Position numbers and translations under genes: made by a program. A DNA stretch of 64,000 bases, taken from NCBI GenBank assembly GCA_001485605.1, contig FAON01000014.1, positions 1-64,000 of the forward strand. Direction: 5' to 3'. The stretch is from Candidatus Kryptobacter tengchongensis. GTDB taxonomy: Bacteria; Bacteroidota; Ignavibacteria; Kryptoniales; Kryptoniaceae. Shown in pieces: positions 45,001-54,340 of this stretch (positions are counted from its first letter, which is position 1; every line of letters begins with the position of its first letter). A model generated the notes under the pieces. It searched no databases. It saw only the letters and a list, made by a program, of their open reading frames with translations, and was not told the DNA's origin.

Positions 45001-45219
45001 ATGAGATTGACTGAAGCAGAGCCTGGAATGGAACTTGAAATTTATGAATTGCCGGTTGGAAATTTTAAAACTCACTTTGTTCGGCTTGGTGTAATAGAGG
45101 GGACAAGGGTAAAGTGTATTCATAAGTTGCCCGGTGGCACTGTTGTGATTTCAAAGCGACATCAGGAAATAGCAGTTGGCAGTGAAATAGCAAAAAAAAT
45201 CATGGTTAAAAAAATTTAG
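45001..45219 (+). CDS. feoA: Ferrous iron transport protein A
   Basis: A 72-residue SH3-like protein that assists FeoB. ATG 45001 is chosen because GGGGTGAG (44990-44997) precedes it; an in-frame ATG at 44956 would lie inside the fur-family gene and has no such site. Motifs: GNFKTHFVRLGVIEGTRVK and GGTVVISKRHQEIAVG. It lies 14 bp after the regulator and 9 bp before feoB. Confidence 0.93.
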   Translation: MRLTEAEPGMELEIYELPVGNFKTHFVRLGVIEGTRVKCIHKLPGGTVVISKRHQEIAVGSEIAKKIMVKKI

Positions 45220-45228
45220 GAAAGTTTT

Positions 45229-47241
45229 ATGCATGTGCATCAATCAGCGGAGACAAAGGTTGAGAAAGATATGAAGAAACTCGTTTTGGTTGGAAATCCA
45301 AATGTTGGTAAATCAATCTTCTTTAACTATCTCACAGGGCTTTATGTTGAGGTTTCAAATTATCCGGGAACGACGGTTGAGATTTTAAAGGGGAGATATA
45401 AAAACTTCGTAGTATACGACACGCCTGGAATTTATGGACTTTCTTCTTTTAACGATGAAGAAAGGATTGCGAAAAATATAATCATGGATGCTGATGTTAT
45501 CTTGAATGTTGTTGATGCTGTGAATCTTGAGAGGGATCTCTTTCTTACGCTTCAACTTATAGATTCAGGCAAGCCAGTTGTTGTCGCTTTAAATATGATG
45601 GATGAAGCGGAGCAGAAAAAAATAAAAATAAATGTTGAGAAGCTTTCAAATTTACTTGGCGTTACTGTAATTCCAACAGTTGCTGTGAAGCAAATTGGTT
45701 TCAAAGAGGTCTTGAATGCGATTGAAAAAGCAACCGCGGGGAACAGAGATAAAAAACTTGCCGAGAAAATCTCATTGATATCAAGGAAATATGGCATAAG
45801 CGATATTGAATCTCTTCTGATAATTGAGGGGGATTCGGAAACTATAGATAAATTTAAATCAAAGTTTGATGGAGAAATTTATGCTTGGAATGAGCGTGAA
45901 AAAATTTACATTGAAAGAAGAAACAGGGCAAATCAAATCGTTTCGGAAGTTGTAACCATTAATACCGCTGGTGGGAAAGTCTCAGGTTTGATTGGAAGAA
46001 TTGCGATACATCCTTTCTTTGGTCTTATCTTTATTGGCGTTGTTCTTTATCTTGCATATCTTGTTGTTGGGAAATTGATAGCTCAGGATCTTGTTGAGTT
46101 CACGGAGGATAAACTCGGAAAACAAATTTATGAATATAATGTAAGAAAATTTGTTGCAAATTATTTCCCGGTTGAGGTTAATGTGAATGTCCTCAATGAA
46201 GATGATGAAATAGTTGATAGCCGAAGTTTTATTTTTGAACATGGTTTTAGGAATTCACCAGATGTTTTGAGGAAAATGCAAAGTTTTGTTCAGGGGAAAA
46301 GGGTTGAATATGAATTTAATTTTAAAAATCCTGTTCTCGTCATATTTTTTGGGGAATTTGGTGTTTTAACGATGACTGTGAGATACCTTTTGTTTTTACT
46401 TTTACCGCTTGTTGTGGGTTTTTATCTCATGCTTGCAATACTTGAAGATAGCGGTTATTTGCCGAGACTTGCCACATTCGTTGATAGATTGATGAGTTAT
46501 ATTGGCTTGAATGGTAAAGCGGTTATCCCGTTGATCCTTGGATTTGGTTGTGTGACTATGGCAACTATCACGACAAGAATTCTCTCAACGAAAAGAGAAA
46601 AAAGAATAATAACAGCCATCCTGCAAATAACAATTCCATGTTCTGCACAGCTTGCTGTGATAACCACTTTACTTATGAGAGCTGGGTTTCAAGCAACTTT
46701 AATTTATATTTTTACGATGTTTTCTGTCTTTGTTATGATTGGGATAATTTTAAATAGAATTTTGCCAGGTGGGGCAACTCCACTTTTGATAGATTTACCC
46801 CCGATGAGAATTCCGAGAATTGATAATCTTGTAAGGAAAACATGGATGCGAACATTTTTCTTCCTAAAAGAAGCTGGAATGTGGTTTTTCATAGGTGCCT
46901 TTATTGTCGGAGTTATGCAAGTTACAGGTCTGCTTGATAAATGGATTCAAACGCTTTCGCCTTTGACTGTCGGCTGGTTACAATTACCATCCGAGGCTTC
47001 AAGAGCTTTTATAATGGGGATTGTGAGAAGAGATTTTGGAGCAGCTGGATTTTACGCTCTTGACTTAACCCCTATGCAAACAGTTGCAGGACTTGTGACA
47101 ATTACATTGTTTGTCCCATGTATAGCTTCGCTTATGGTGATGTTGAAGGAAAGAGGATTGTTTGAGGGGCTATTGATATGGATCTCAAGTTGGGTTATTG
47201 CATTTACAATTGGTGGGATCGTTTCGCAAATTCTAATTTAA
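45229..47241 (+). CDS. feoB: Ferrous iron transporter B
   Basis: A 670-residue inner-membrane Fe(II) transporter. The cytoplasmic G-domain has G1 GNPNVGKS (22-29), NYPGTT (G2 region), DTPGIYGL (G3) and NMMD (G4). A GDI-like linker follows, then a membrane region with about eight helices and two gate repeats. The first gate segment reads GFGCVTMATITTRIL, the variant in which the classical NVPA after the Cys is replaced, with PCSAQLAV after it. A periplasmic insertion (about residues 285-375) follows the first membrane helix. The third conventional component, FeoC, is absent. The stop codon is interleaved with that of convergent queE. Confidence 0.95.
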   Translation: MHVHQSAETKVEKDMKKLVLVGNPNVGKSIFFNYLTGLYVEVSNYPGTTVEILKGRYKNFVVYDTPGIYGLSSFNDEERIAKNIIMDADVILNVVDAVNLERDLFLTLQLIDSGKPVVVALNMMDEAEQKKIKINVEKLSNLLGVTVIPTVAVKQIGFKEVLNAIEKATAGNRDKKLAEKISLISRKYGISDIESLLIIEGDSETIDKFKSKFDGEIYAWNEREKIYIERRNRANQIVSEVVTINTAGGKVSGLIGRIAIHPFFGLIFIGVVLYLAYLVVGKLIAQDLVEFTEDKLGKQIYEYNVRKFVANYFPVEVNVNVLNEDDEIVDSRSFIFEHGFRNSPDVLRKMQSFVQGKRVEYEFNFKNPVLVIFFGEFGVLTMTVRYLLFLLLPLVVGFYLMLAILEDSGYLPRLATFVDRLMSYIGLNGKAVIPLILGFGCVTMATITTRILSTKREKRIITAILQITIPCSAQLAVITTLLMRAGFQATLIYIFTMFSVFVMIGIILNRILPGGATPLLIDLPPMRIPRIDNLVRKTWMRTFFFLKEAGMWFFIGAFIVGVMQVTGLLDKWIQTLSPLTVGWLQLPSEASRAFIMGIVRRDFGAAGFYALDLTPMQTVAGLVTITLFVPCIASLMVMLKERGLFEGLLIWISSWVIAFTIGGIVSQILI

Positions 47242-47903
47242 ACACCTCTTGTGGTGGGAGACCAAATATATTTGTGTAGTTGAATTTGGAATCTGACATG
47301 AAGTTTATCTTCAAGTATCCATGTTGCGAGCGTTATAGGTTCAATTTCACCAAATACGGGTGAAAATAGAATCGTTCCAACTTTTTCAGTGAGATTAAAC
47401 TTTTTTATTATTTCTTTAGCCCATTCGTAGTCGTTTCTATCTTTTATCACAAATTTTATTTCATCTTTTTTTGAAAGAAGTTCTATGTTTTCCCATCTAT
47501 TCTTATGGCTCATTTTGCTTCCTGGGCATTTTATATCCATGATAATGTGAACCCTTGGGTCTACCTTGCTTATATCTCTATGCCCTCCTGTTTCAAGCAG
47601 AACTGTGAAGTTTTCATCACATAGTCGTTTCATTAATTTAAGTGAATTTTCCTGCAGAAGCGGTTCTCCTCCAGTTATTTCAACAAGTTCGCAATCATAT
47701 GATTTAACCTTTTCAATGATTTCATCAATTGTCATATTATTTCCTTCATAAAATGCGTATTCAGTATCACACCACACACATCTTAAATCGCAATAAGTTA
47801 ATCTCACGAAGACACATGGAAGACCCATCCAGCTTGATTCACCTTGTATGCTGAAGAAAATTTCATTTACAGTAAGTATGTCCTCGCCCTTGTTTATTTC
47901 CAT
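47238..47903 (-). CDS. queE: 7-carboxy-7-deazaguanine synthase
   Basis: A 221-residue radical SAM enzyme that makes the 7-deazaguanine ring from carboxytetrahydropterin in queuosine synthesis. It has FFSIQGESSWMGLPCVFVRL and the radical SAM cluster in CDLRCVWC (Cys-x3-Cys-x2-Cys), then EITGGEPLLQ. It forms a pair with queD, 14 bp upstream. Neither queC nor folE is in the window. Confidence 0.94.
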   Translation of the reverse strand: MEINKGEDILTVNEIFFSIQGESSWMGLPCVFVRLTYCDLRCVWCDTEYAFYEGNNMTIDEIIEKVKSYDCELVEITGGEPLLQENSLKLMKRLCDENFTVLLETGGHRDISKVDPRVHIIMDIKCPGSKMSHKNRWENIELLSKKDEIKFVIKDRNDYEWAKEIIKKFNLTEKVGTILFSPVFGEIEPITLATWILEDKLHVRFQIQLHKYIWSPTTRGV

Positions 47904-47917
47904 CTTTAAGTGGGTGG

Positions 47918-48289
47918 TTATTCTTGATAGATTGCGGAATATTTTTCGGTTTCCCAGATTTCAACGAAATCAATTTCAAGACCATTATGTTTGGAAAGTT
48001 TTAGTTTGAGTTCATCATAGAAAAATTTCGCGAGGTTTTCCGCCGTTGGCTGTATTTTATCAAAGGGTGGTATATCGTTAAGGTGGTAATGATCAAGTTT
48101 ATTAACGATTTCATTTAGAATTTTTGATAGTTCCTTAAAGTCAATCGTCATCCCGAAATTGTCAAGTTTTTTTGTTTTAACGACAACCTTAACATTCCAG
48201 TTATGACCATGCAAGCGACCGCATTCCCCTGGGTAATCTCTAATTATGTGGGATGCTGAAAATCTTTTTTGAACCGAAATTTTATACAT
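47918..48289 (-). CDS. queD: 6-carboxytetrahydropterin synthase
   Basis: A 123-residue QueD/PTPS-family enzyme that converts dihydroneopterin triphosphate to 6-carboxytetrahydropterin. Zinc-binding histidines are in FSASHIIRDYPGECGRLHGH (first His and the HGH), with the Cys as the catalytic thiol. The catalytic region DHYHLND and the TAENLAKFFYDEL motif are intact. The start overlaps the potassium-regulator gene by 8 bp. Confidence 0.93.
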   Translation of the reverse strand: MYKISVQKRFSASHIIRDYPGECGRLHGHNWNVKVVVKTKKLDNFGMTIDFKELSKILNEIVNKLDHYHLNDIPPFDKIQPTAENLAKFFYDELKLKLSKHNGLEIDFVEIWETEKYSAIYQE

Positions 48290-48944
48290 AGCTATGGGAA
48301 ATTATCTTTTTGATGTCTTTATCTTTTCCAAAAATTAAAAGTTCATCTTCCGGGTCAATTTTTGTGTCGGGGTCGGGGACTCCGATTGGCTTTTTGTTTT
48401 TTATAACTGTGACGAGAAGGAGGTTATAATTTTTTCTCAATTCAAGTTCGCGAATTGTTTTCCCTACAAAACTTTCGGGTGCTTTAATCCAAGCTATTTC
48501 ATAATCTTTTGTGATCTCAAAAAATTCAATGAATCCGTCGCTTAAAAGCAACTTTGAGAGTCTTTTTGCAACTTCTTCTTCTGGCGAGATTATATCTTCT
48601 TCTTTTATTCCTATGCTTTTTAAGATTTTTTTATGAATTTCTTCCGTTGCTCTCGCGATTATTCTATTGGTTCCGAGTTCTTTAAGCAAGACGCAGGTTA
48701 AAAGTAGTGCCTCAAAATTTTCTCCAATTGTCACGATGACCGCGTCCATGTCTTTAAGTCCAAACCTTTCAAGTTCTCTTACATCAGTGCTGTCAAGTTT
48801 AACTGCCGTGATGTTAGGGTGATTAATTTCATTTATTCTTTCCTCGTTTACATCAATAGCAAGGACTTCGGCGTCACCCTCTGCAAGCTCAAGTGCAAGG
48901 TTTTTCCCAAATATTCCAAGACCTATTATGGCAAATTTTCTCAT
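48282..48944 (-). CDS. Potassium uptake regulatory subunit (KtrA/TrkA, single RCK)
   Basis: A 220-residue cytoplasmic gating subunit. The RCK-N Rossmann domain starts FAIIGLGIFGKNLALELAEG (dinucleotide-binding glycines), and an RCK-C domain follows (about 135-215, WIKAPESFVGKTIREL, DELLIFGKDKDI). One RCK unit makes it KtrA-like, not the double-domain TrkA of enterics. Its start codon shares one base with the TrkH-type gene upstream, so the pair is expressed together. Confidence 0.92.
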   Translation of the reverse strand: MRKFAIIGLGIFGKNLALELAEGDAEVLAIDVNEERINEINHPNITAVKLDSTDVRELERFGLKDMDAVIVTIGENFEALLLTCVLLKELGTNRIIARATEEIHKKILKSIGIKEEDIISPEEEVAKRLSKLLLSDGFIEFFEITKDYEIAWIKAPESFVGKTIRELELRKNYNLLLVTVIKNKKPIGVPDPDTKIDPEDELLIFGKDKDIKKIISHSYV

Positions 48945-50725
48945 TATGTGACAAGAACACTTTCTTTTTGAAATTCGTAATTTCGTTTCTCAATTTTCCC
49001 GAAAAGTGCAAATGAGAACGCAAGCGGTCCAATTCTTCCTATAAACATCATCATAATGATAATCAACTTTCCAAAAATTGTCAAATCTTGTGTTATTCCC
49101 CTGCTTAATCCAACTGTTCCAAATGCAGAGACGACCTCAAAGAATGTATCAATAAAATTTAAGTTTTTTTCAGTTATTGTAAGGGCAAATGTGGCGGTAA
49201 GTATGAAAAGAACTGAAAGCAGGGCGGAAACAAATGCTCTTGATATACTTTCCTCACTAATTTGTTTATTGAAAATCTCAACTCGTTCTTTTCCAGTTAC
49301 CATTGATGAGATTTTTAAAACGATCAGGGCAAATGAGGTTGTCTTTATCCCGCCACCAGTTGAGCCAGGGGAAGCACCTATCCACATCAATAACATTATG
49401 AAAAGTGATGTCGTTATTCCTATTTTTGAAATATCAATTGTGTTAAACCCAGCTGTTCGTGGTGTAACTGCCTGAAAAAATGCATGGGCAATTTTACTAA
49501 GTAAAGTTTCATTTTTTAAAGTGTTGTTAAATTCAAGCAAAAGCAATATAACTGTTCCAGAAATTATCAGGATTGCTGTTGTGTAAATGGTAAGTTTTGA
49601 GTGAAGCGAGAGAACAACTTTTTGAGGTGCGATTTTGTTTCGTAGAAATTTTATCCTTCGGATGGCTTTTAAAAATGGTTTTTCAATTAATTCGCTTAAA
49701 ACGAGGAACCCGAGCCCTCCAAGTATAAAAAGCGTCGCAATTGCGATGATTGCTGGGATGTTATTTTTTATATCTATCAGATTATTTGAGAAAGTTGAGA
49801 AACCCGCATTGCAAAAGGCAGATATTGAATGAAAAATTGAACAAAAAATCTTTTCTGATTTATTTTTGAACATTGGATCGGGAAGGAAGTGATAAAGGAG
49901 AATTGCCCCAACTGCTTCAATTGAAAAGGTCAGGAATAGAATTCTTATTATCGTGGATGAAATTTTTGATAAATTTTTTTCGCTGAAAATTTCACTCAAA
50001 AAGACTCTTTCTTTTATGCCTATTCCACCATTTAAAAGAATAGCGAAAAATGTTGTAAATGTCATTATACCAAGTCCACCAAGTTGAATTAAAACCATTA
50101 TGATAAATTGCCCAAATCTTGTGAAATATGTTCCTGTGTCAACGACTATAAGTCCAGTTACACAAACTGCGCTTGTGGCTGTAAAGAGCGCATCAATTAA
50201 TGAAATTCCATTATGTGTTGCTTTTGGCAGAAGTAAAAGTAAAGTCCCAAGTGAAATTAGTAACAAAAAGCTAAAGGTGAGAAGTCGGGTTGGGTGGATA
50301 GATTTTTGAATTAGCCTCTGACTGTATCTTACTGTTTTTAAAGCAATGTCAAGTGTGAGATAAATTTGAGCTGATGCTATGTAAATTCTTGTAAGTGTTT
50401 TTATATCAATTGTCTGTGGCTCACGAATGTAAAACAGGAAGCCGATGCTTTGAATAATGATTAAGAATGTTAATAGAAATTCTATCCATTTTTTGCGAAG
50501 ATATGATAAGGGGTTGGGGTTGAGCACAAGTTTTGATAGATTGAAAAAGACAAAATAAAAAATCACGATTGAATTGAACTGATGTAAAATACGTTTGACT
50601 ATTTCGTTGATATAAAATCCATACTCAATTACAAGTGCAGTTATAACGGAACCAGCTAGCACAATCATTATCCGATCAAGTATATCGGAAATTTTTTTAA
50701 TCTTACCCTGTTGATCTTGAAGCAA
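48944..50725 (-). CDS. Potassium uptake membrane subunit (TrkH/KtrB family)
   Basis: A 593-residue membrane protein with the four pore-loop repeats of the SKT family. Filter segments are TATSAVCVTGLIVVDTGTYF, HSISAFCNAGFSTF, QAVTPRTAGFNTIDISK and EVVSAFGTVGLSRG, each with its Gly. An extra N-terminal region of about 140 residues with several hydrophobic helices makes it longer than standard KtrB. It works with the RCK subunit downstream and is likely sodium- or proton-coupled potassium import. Confidence 0.92.
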   Translation of the reverse strand: MLQDQQGKIKKISDILDRIMIVLAGSVITALVIEYGFYINEIVKRILHQFNSIVIFYFVFFNLSKLVLNPNPLSYLRKKWIEFLLTFLIIIQSIGFLFYIREPQTIDIKTLTRIYIASAQIYLTLDIALKTVRYSQRLIQKSIHPTRLLTFSFLLLISLGTLLLLLPKATHNGISLIDALFTATSAVCVTGLIVVDTGTYFTRFGQFIIMVLIQLGGLGIMTFTTFFAILLNGGIGIKERVFLSEIFSEKNLSKISSTIIRILFLTFSIEAVGAILLYHFLPDPMFKNKSEKIFCSIFHSISAFCNAGFSTFSNNLIDIKNNIPAIIAIATLFILGGLGFLVLSELIEKPFLKAIRRIKFLRNKIAPQKVVLSLHSKLTIYTTAILIISGTVILLLLEFNNTLKNETLLSKIAHAFFQAVTPRTAGFNTIDISKIGITTSLFIMLLMWIGASPGSTGGGIKTTSFALIVLKISSMVTGKERVEIFNKQISEESISRAFVSALLSVLFILTATFALTITEKNLNFIDTFFEVVSAFGTVGLSRGITQDLTIFGKLIIIMMMFIGRIGPLAFSFALFGKIEKRNYEFQKESVLVT

Positions 50726-50740
50726 TTTTAAATGTCAATT

Positions 50741-51928
50741 TTATTTTGATAGGATGGATATAGCAAGATAGGTAAGAAGAGAGGAGCCGTATTTCATTGC
50801 TTCTTCATTTATTGTAAATTTTGAGCTATGGATGTCGTGTTTTGAGTTTTTATCTCCTGCGCCGAGCCAGATAAAACAACCTGGTACTTTCTGAAGGTAA
50901 TATGCGAAATCTTCAGCGCCCATAACTGGCTTTGCTTCAAAAACTTTGTCTTTCCCCAAGAGTTCAATCGCCTTTTGTTTTGCAAACTCGGTCATTTCTG
51001 GGTCATTTATAAGAACTGGATAACCTCGGCTTATTTTTAATTCATAGCCTGCGCCATAGGTTGAGGTTATACCTTTGACAATTTGCTCTATCATCTTCCA
51101 TGCTTTTTTACGCCATTCTTCATTCATTGTTCGGAGTGTTCCAGATATCGTTGCTTCATCTGGAATTATATTTGTTGCTGTTCCCGCGTGGATTGAAGCA
51201 ATAGTTAAAACCCGTGGTTCAATTGGGTCAAAAAATCTGCTTGTAATTTTTTGTAAGGCTAAGACAATTTCAGAAGCGATTATAACTGGATCAATTGTAA
51301 AGTGGGGGCGAGCTCCATGCCCGCCCCTTCCTTTGATTTTGATATAGATCTCATCGGAGGAAGCCATGAGGGGTCCGTCTTTTAAAAAAATCGTACCAGC
51401 TTCTGCATCCGGACGAACATGAAGACCGAAAATATAGTCAACCTTTGGATTGTTTAGGACCCCTTCTTTTATCATCTGATTTGCACCACCGGGGTTTTTT
51501 TCCTCGCTTGGTTGAAATATAAATTTAACGGTTCCATTTAATTGATTTTGAAACTGCTTTAATATCATCGCTGAACCAAGAAGCATTGCGGTGTGCGCAT
51601 CATGTCCGCAGGCGTGCATTTTTCCCGGAATTTTTGAAGCGAACGGTAAATTTGTCTGCTCTTGTAATGGGAGTGCATCCATATCAGCACGAAGTGCGAC
51701 AACCCTGCCTTTTTTTACTCCCTCAAGAACCCCAATTACGCCTGTTTTGGCAATTCCTGTTTCAACTTTTAAACCGAGAGATTTAAGGGTTTGTGCTACG
51801 AGTTTAGATGTTCTGTATTCTTCAAATGCAAGCTCTGGATATTGATGAATTTTTCTTCTTATTGAAACAATCTTGGGGAAGATTTTTTCAGCAATTTGAA
51901 AAATTTTATTTTGAACAGATTGGTTCAT
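50741..51928 (-). CDS. M20-family amidohydrolase
   Basis: A 395-residue metal-dependent hydrolase of the M20D group (N-acyl-amino acid or hippurate hydrolases, IAA-amino acid hydrolase-like). It has YPELAFEEYRTS, ALRADMDALPLQE, the metal site HACGHDAHTAMLLG, EKNPGGANQMIKEG, GRGGHGARPH in the dimerisation domain and the C-terminal metal ligand region VMGAEDFAYYL. There is no signal peptide, so it is cytoplasmic. The substrate is not predictable. It overlaps rlmB by 4 bp. Confidence 0.88.
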   Translation of the reverse strand: MNQSVQNKIFQIAEKIFPKIVSIRRKIHQYPELAFEEYRTSKLVAQTLKSLGLKVETGIAKTGVIGVLEGVKKGRVVALRADMDALPLQEQTNLPFASKIPGKMHACGHDAHTAMLLGSAMILKQFQNQLNGTVKFIFQPSEEKNPGGANQMIKEGVLNNPKVDYIFGLHVRPDAEAGTIFLKDGPLMASSDEIYIKIKGRGGHGARPHFTIDPVIIASEIVLALQKITSRFFDPIEPRVLTIASIHAGTATNIIPDEATISGTLRTMNEEWRKKAWKMIEQIVKGITSTYGAGYELKISRGYPVLINDPEMTEFAKQKAIELLGKDKVFEAKPVMGAEDFAYYLQKVPGCFIWLGAGDKNSKHDIHSSKFTINEEAMKYGSSLLTYLAISILSK

Positions 51929-52908
51929 TTTTCAGATTTTTTCGTTTTCTTCTTTGATTTTGTTTTTGAAGATTTCTCACTTTCAGCTATAGGTTCGGTT
52001 TGATTGATTGCTGACTGAGTTAATGGAGTTTGAAGAGATAATGGTTCTGGTCTTTGATACATAAGGGTTGGCTCGTTCAAGCTTAGATATGGATTTAGAA
52101 GTTTTTTCTTTTTTAACTCTCTTGCTCTTATAACTTCATACATCATCAGAGCTCCAGCGACAGAGGCATTGAGTGATTCAACTTTTCCATACATTGGGAT
52201 CTTCACGAGGAAGTCACATTTTTGTTTTGTGAGAAATCTCAACCCTTTGCCTTCATTTCCGATCACAATTGCAACCGGCATTGTATAATCAACTTCGTAG
52301 TAAAGTTTTGAAGCATTTGCATCGGCGCCGACTATCCATATACCTTTTTCTTTGAGTTCATCAAGTGTTTGAGCAAGGTTTACAACTTTTGCAATTCCAA
52401 CATGAGCGATTGCGCCTGCGGAAGTGCGGGCAACGGTTGAGTTTATAATTGCTGTGTGATGTTTTGTGGTTATAATTCCGTGGACACCTGCACACTCCGC
52501 AGTTCTCACAAGTGCACCGAAGTTTTGTGGATCAACTATTTCATCAAGTATTAAAATAAACGGCGGTTCATTTTTTTCTTTTGATACATTTAAAATATCA
52601 TCAACGCTTATATATTTCGCTTCACTTATAACTGCGATAACCCCCTGCGTTGCTATATCACTTGCAAGCTCACGAAAGCGCTGTTTGTTGATTTCAACAA
52701 ATGGCACGCCTTTTTTGCGCGCGAGATTTCTGATCTTATCAATTTGACTGCCTCTTATACCGTGAAGAAGATAAATTTTCTCAATCATTACGCTTTGTGA
52801 TTTGAGAGCCTCTATAACTGGCTGTCTCCCTGCTATTAATTTCGGTTTAATCTCTTCCTCCGGAATCCGTTGCTCTGACATTTGGATGTTTTCCCTTTCG
52901 GTATTCAT
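51925..52908 (-). CDS. rlmB: 23S rRNA 2'-O-methyltransferase, RlmB/TrmH family
   Basis: A 327-residue SpoU-type methyltransferase. The N-terminal substrate-binding domain (about 22-100, IAGRQPVIEALKS) is followed by the knotted catalytic domain with LDEIVDPQNFGALVRTAECA, VIGNEGKGLR and VESLNASVAGALMMYEV. This set matches RlmB (2'-O-methylation of G2251 of 23S rRNA). A C-terminal tail of about 60 residues rich in Lys, Ser and Thr (SSKTKSKKKTKK) is longer than usual for RlmB and probably binds RNA non-specifically. Confidence 0.88.
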   Translation of the reverse strand: MNTERENIQMSEQRIPEEEIKPKLIAGRQPVIEALKSQSVMIEKIYLLHGIRGSQIDKIRNLARKKGVPFVEINKQRFRELASDIATQGVIAVISEAKYISVDDILNVSKEKNEPPFILILDEIVDPQNFGALVRTAECAGVHGIITTKHHTAIINSTVARTSAGAIAHVGIAKVVNLAQTLDELKEKGIWIVGADANASKLYYEVDYTMPVAIVIGNEGKGLRFLTKQKCDFLVKIPMYGKVESLNASVAGALMMYEVIRARELKKKKLLNPYLSLNEPTLMYQRPEPLSLQTPLTQSAINQTEPIAESEKSSKTKSKKKTKKSEK

Positions 52909-52969
52909 AGTTTCTTAACTCTAATTTATTTTGAAAAAATTTTTTATGATTAAATCAAGCGGAATAAAA

Positions 52970-54340
52970 TCAAAACGGTTCTATTATCCCGTAGCGCTTC
53001 AATTTAAGATAGAGGGTTTTCAAGCTAATTCCAAGGATTTCAGCGGTTTTTGATTTATTCCAGTTGTTTGCCTTTAGAACATTCTCAATATGAATTTTTT
53101 CAAGCTCAGCAAGCGATAGGGTATTTACAGGTTTTCTAATAAGCTTTGTATAATAATCTTCTTTGAGTTCTGGTTTTAGAGCAAGGTCTTCAGGCTTTAT
53201 GATATCGTCTTTTGCAAGAATTGCTGCCCTTTCAACAACATTTTCAAGTTCGCGGATGTTTCCAGGCCAGTCGTAATTCATCAAAATCTCCATCGCTTCT
53301 GGGCTCATTTTCTTTTTTCCTCGTGTTTTCTTGTTGAGAAAATACTCAACAAATAGTGGTATATCTTCTTTCCTTTCTCTCAAAGCTGGGAGGCGAATTG
53401 TGACGACATTTAATCTATAGAGCAGGTCTTCTCTGAAATTACCTTTTCTAACTTCCTCATTCAAATCTTTATTTGTTGCTGAAATTATACGAACATCAAC
53501 TTTTAAAATACTATTTCCACCAACTCTTCTGAATTCGCCTGTTTCAATAAACCTTAATAGTTTAGGTTGAACATATTGGCTTAAATCTCCAACCTCATCA
53601 AGGAACAATGTCCCTCCGTTTGCAATTTCAACGAGTCCTGGTTTTGAAGTGTGTGCATCTGTGAAGGCTCCTTTTTCGTGCCCAAAAAGTTCTGATTCAA
53701 TTAAAGTGTCCGGGATAGCGGCACAGTTTATAGCTACAAATGGTTTATCTTTACGTGGACTATTTTTGTGGATTAATCGTGCGATCACCTCTTTACCAGT
53801 TCCACTTTCACCGTAAATTAAAACAGTTGCATCTGTTCCAGCAACGCGAGCGACGATATCAAGAACATCTTTAAAAATTTTGCTCTGTCCGATTACTTCA
53901 TCTGTGTGGATGAGTCTTGATAATTCTTTTTGCATTAAAGTATTCTGAAGCCTTAGCCGACGCTTTTCAATCGCATTTTGAATTGATACAAGAAGTTCGT
54001 CAAAGTTATATGGTTTTGTTATAAAATCAAATGCGCCAAGTTTTATCGTTTCAACGGCAAGTTTTATATCTCCAAGTGCTGTAATCATTATTACCTCGGT
54101 ATCTGGGGAGTATTCCTTTATAAATTTTAAAACCTCAATCCCTGAAATTCTCGGCATTTTTATGTCAAGTAGAACAATATCGTAAATTTTGTTTTGAATT
54201 TTGTTGATCGCCTGTGCACCATCATTTGCTATATCAATTTCAAAAAGGTTAGTTGATAGCAGTTCATCTTTTAATAGTTCACATAGATATTCCTCATCAT
54301 CTACAACCAAAACTTTTGCTTTAACATTCCTTTCGCTCAT
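52970..54340 (-). CDS. Sigma-54-dependent response regulator (NtrC type)
   Basis: A 456-residue regulator in three parts. The receiver domain (about 8-125) has the phosphoacceptor Asp59 in DIVLLDIKMP. The AAA+ domain (about 148-380) has Walker A GESGTGKE, the sigma-54 contact loop GAFTDA, and GGTLFLDEVGDL. A Fis-type helix-turn-helix at the C-terminus reads NKSKTAEILGISLKTLYLKL. It activates sigma-54 promoters after phosphorylation. Its start overlaps the receiver-DHp gene by 4 bp. No complete histidine kinase is encoded nearby, so the phosphate source is unknown. Confidence 0.93.
   Translation of the reverse strand: MSERNVKAKVLVVDDEEYLCELLKDELLSTNLFEIDIANDGAQAINKIQNKIYDIVLLDIKMPRISGIEVLKFIKEYSPDTEVIMITALGDIKLAVETIKLGAFDFITKPYNFDELLVSIQNAIEKRRLRLQNTLMQKELSRLIHTDEVIGQSKIFKDVLDIVARVAGTDATVLIYGESGTGKEVIARLIHKNSPRKDKPFVAINCAAIPDTLIESELFGHEKGAFTDAHTSKPGLVEIANGGTLFLDEVGDLSQYVQPKLLRFIETGEFRRVGGNSILKVDVRIISATNKDLNEEVRKGNFREDLLYRLNVVTIRLPALRERKEDIPLFVEYFLNKKTRGKKKMSPEAMEILMNYDWPGNIRELENVVERAAILAKDDIIKPEDLALKPELKEDYYTKLIRKPVNTLSLAELEKIHIENVLKANNWNKSKTAEILGISLKTLYLKLKRYGIIEPF

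Noticed and set aside
46531-46590. FeoB gate motif GFGCVTMATITTRIL as a novel loss of the NVPA motif
   Set aside because: This form, followed by PCSAQLAV, matches a known second FeoB type, so it is a variant rather than a defect.
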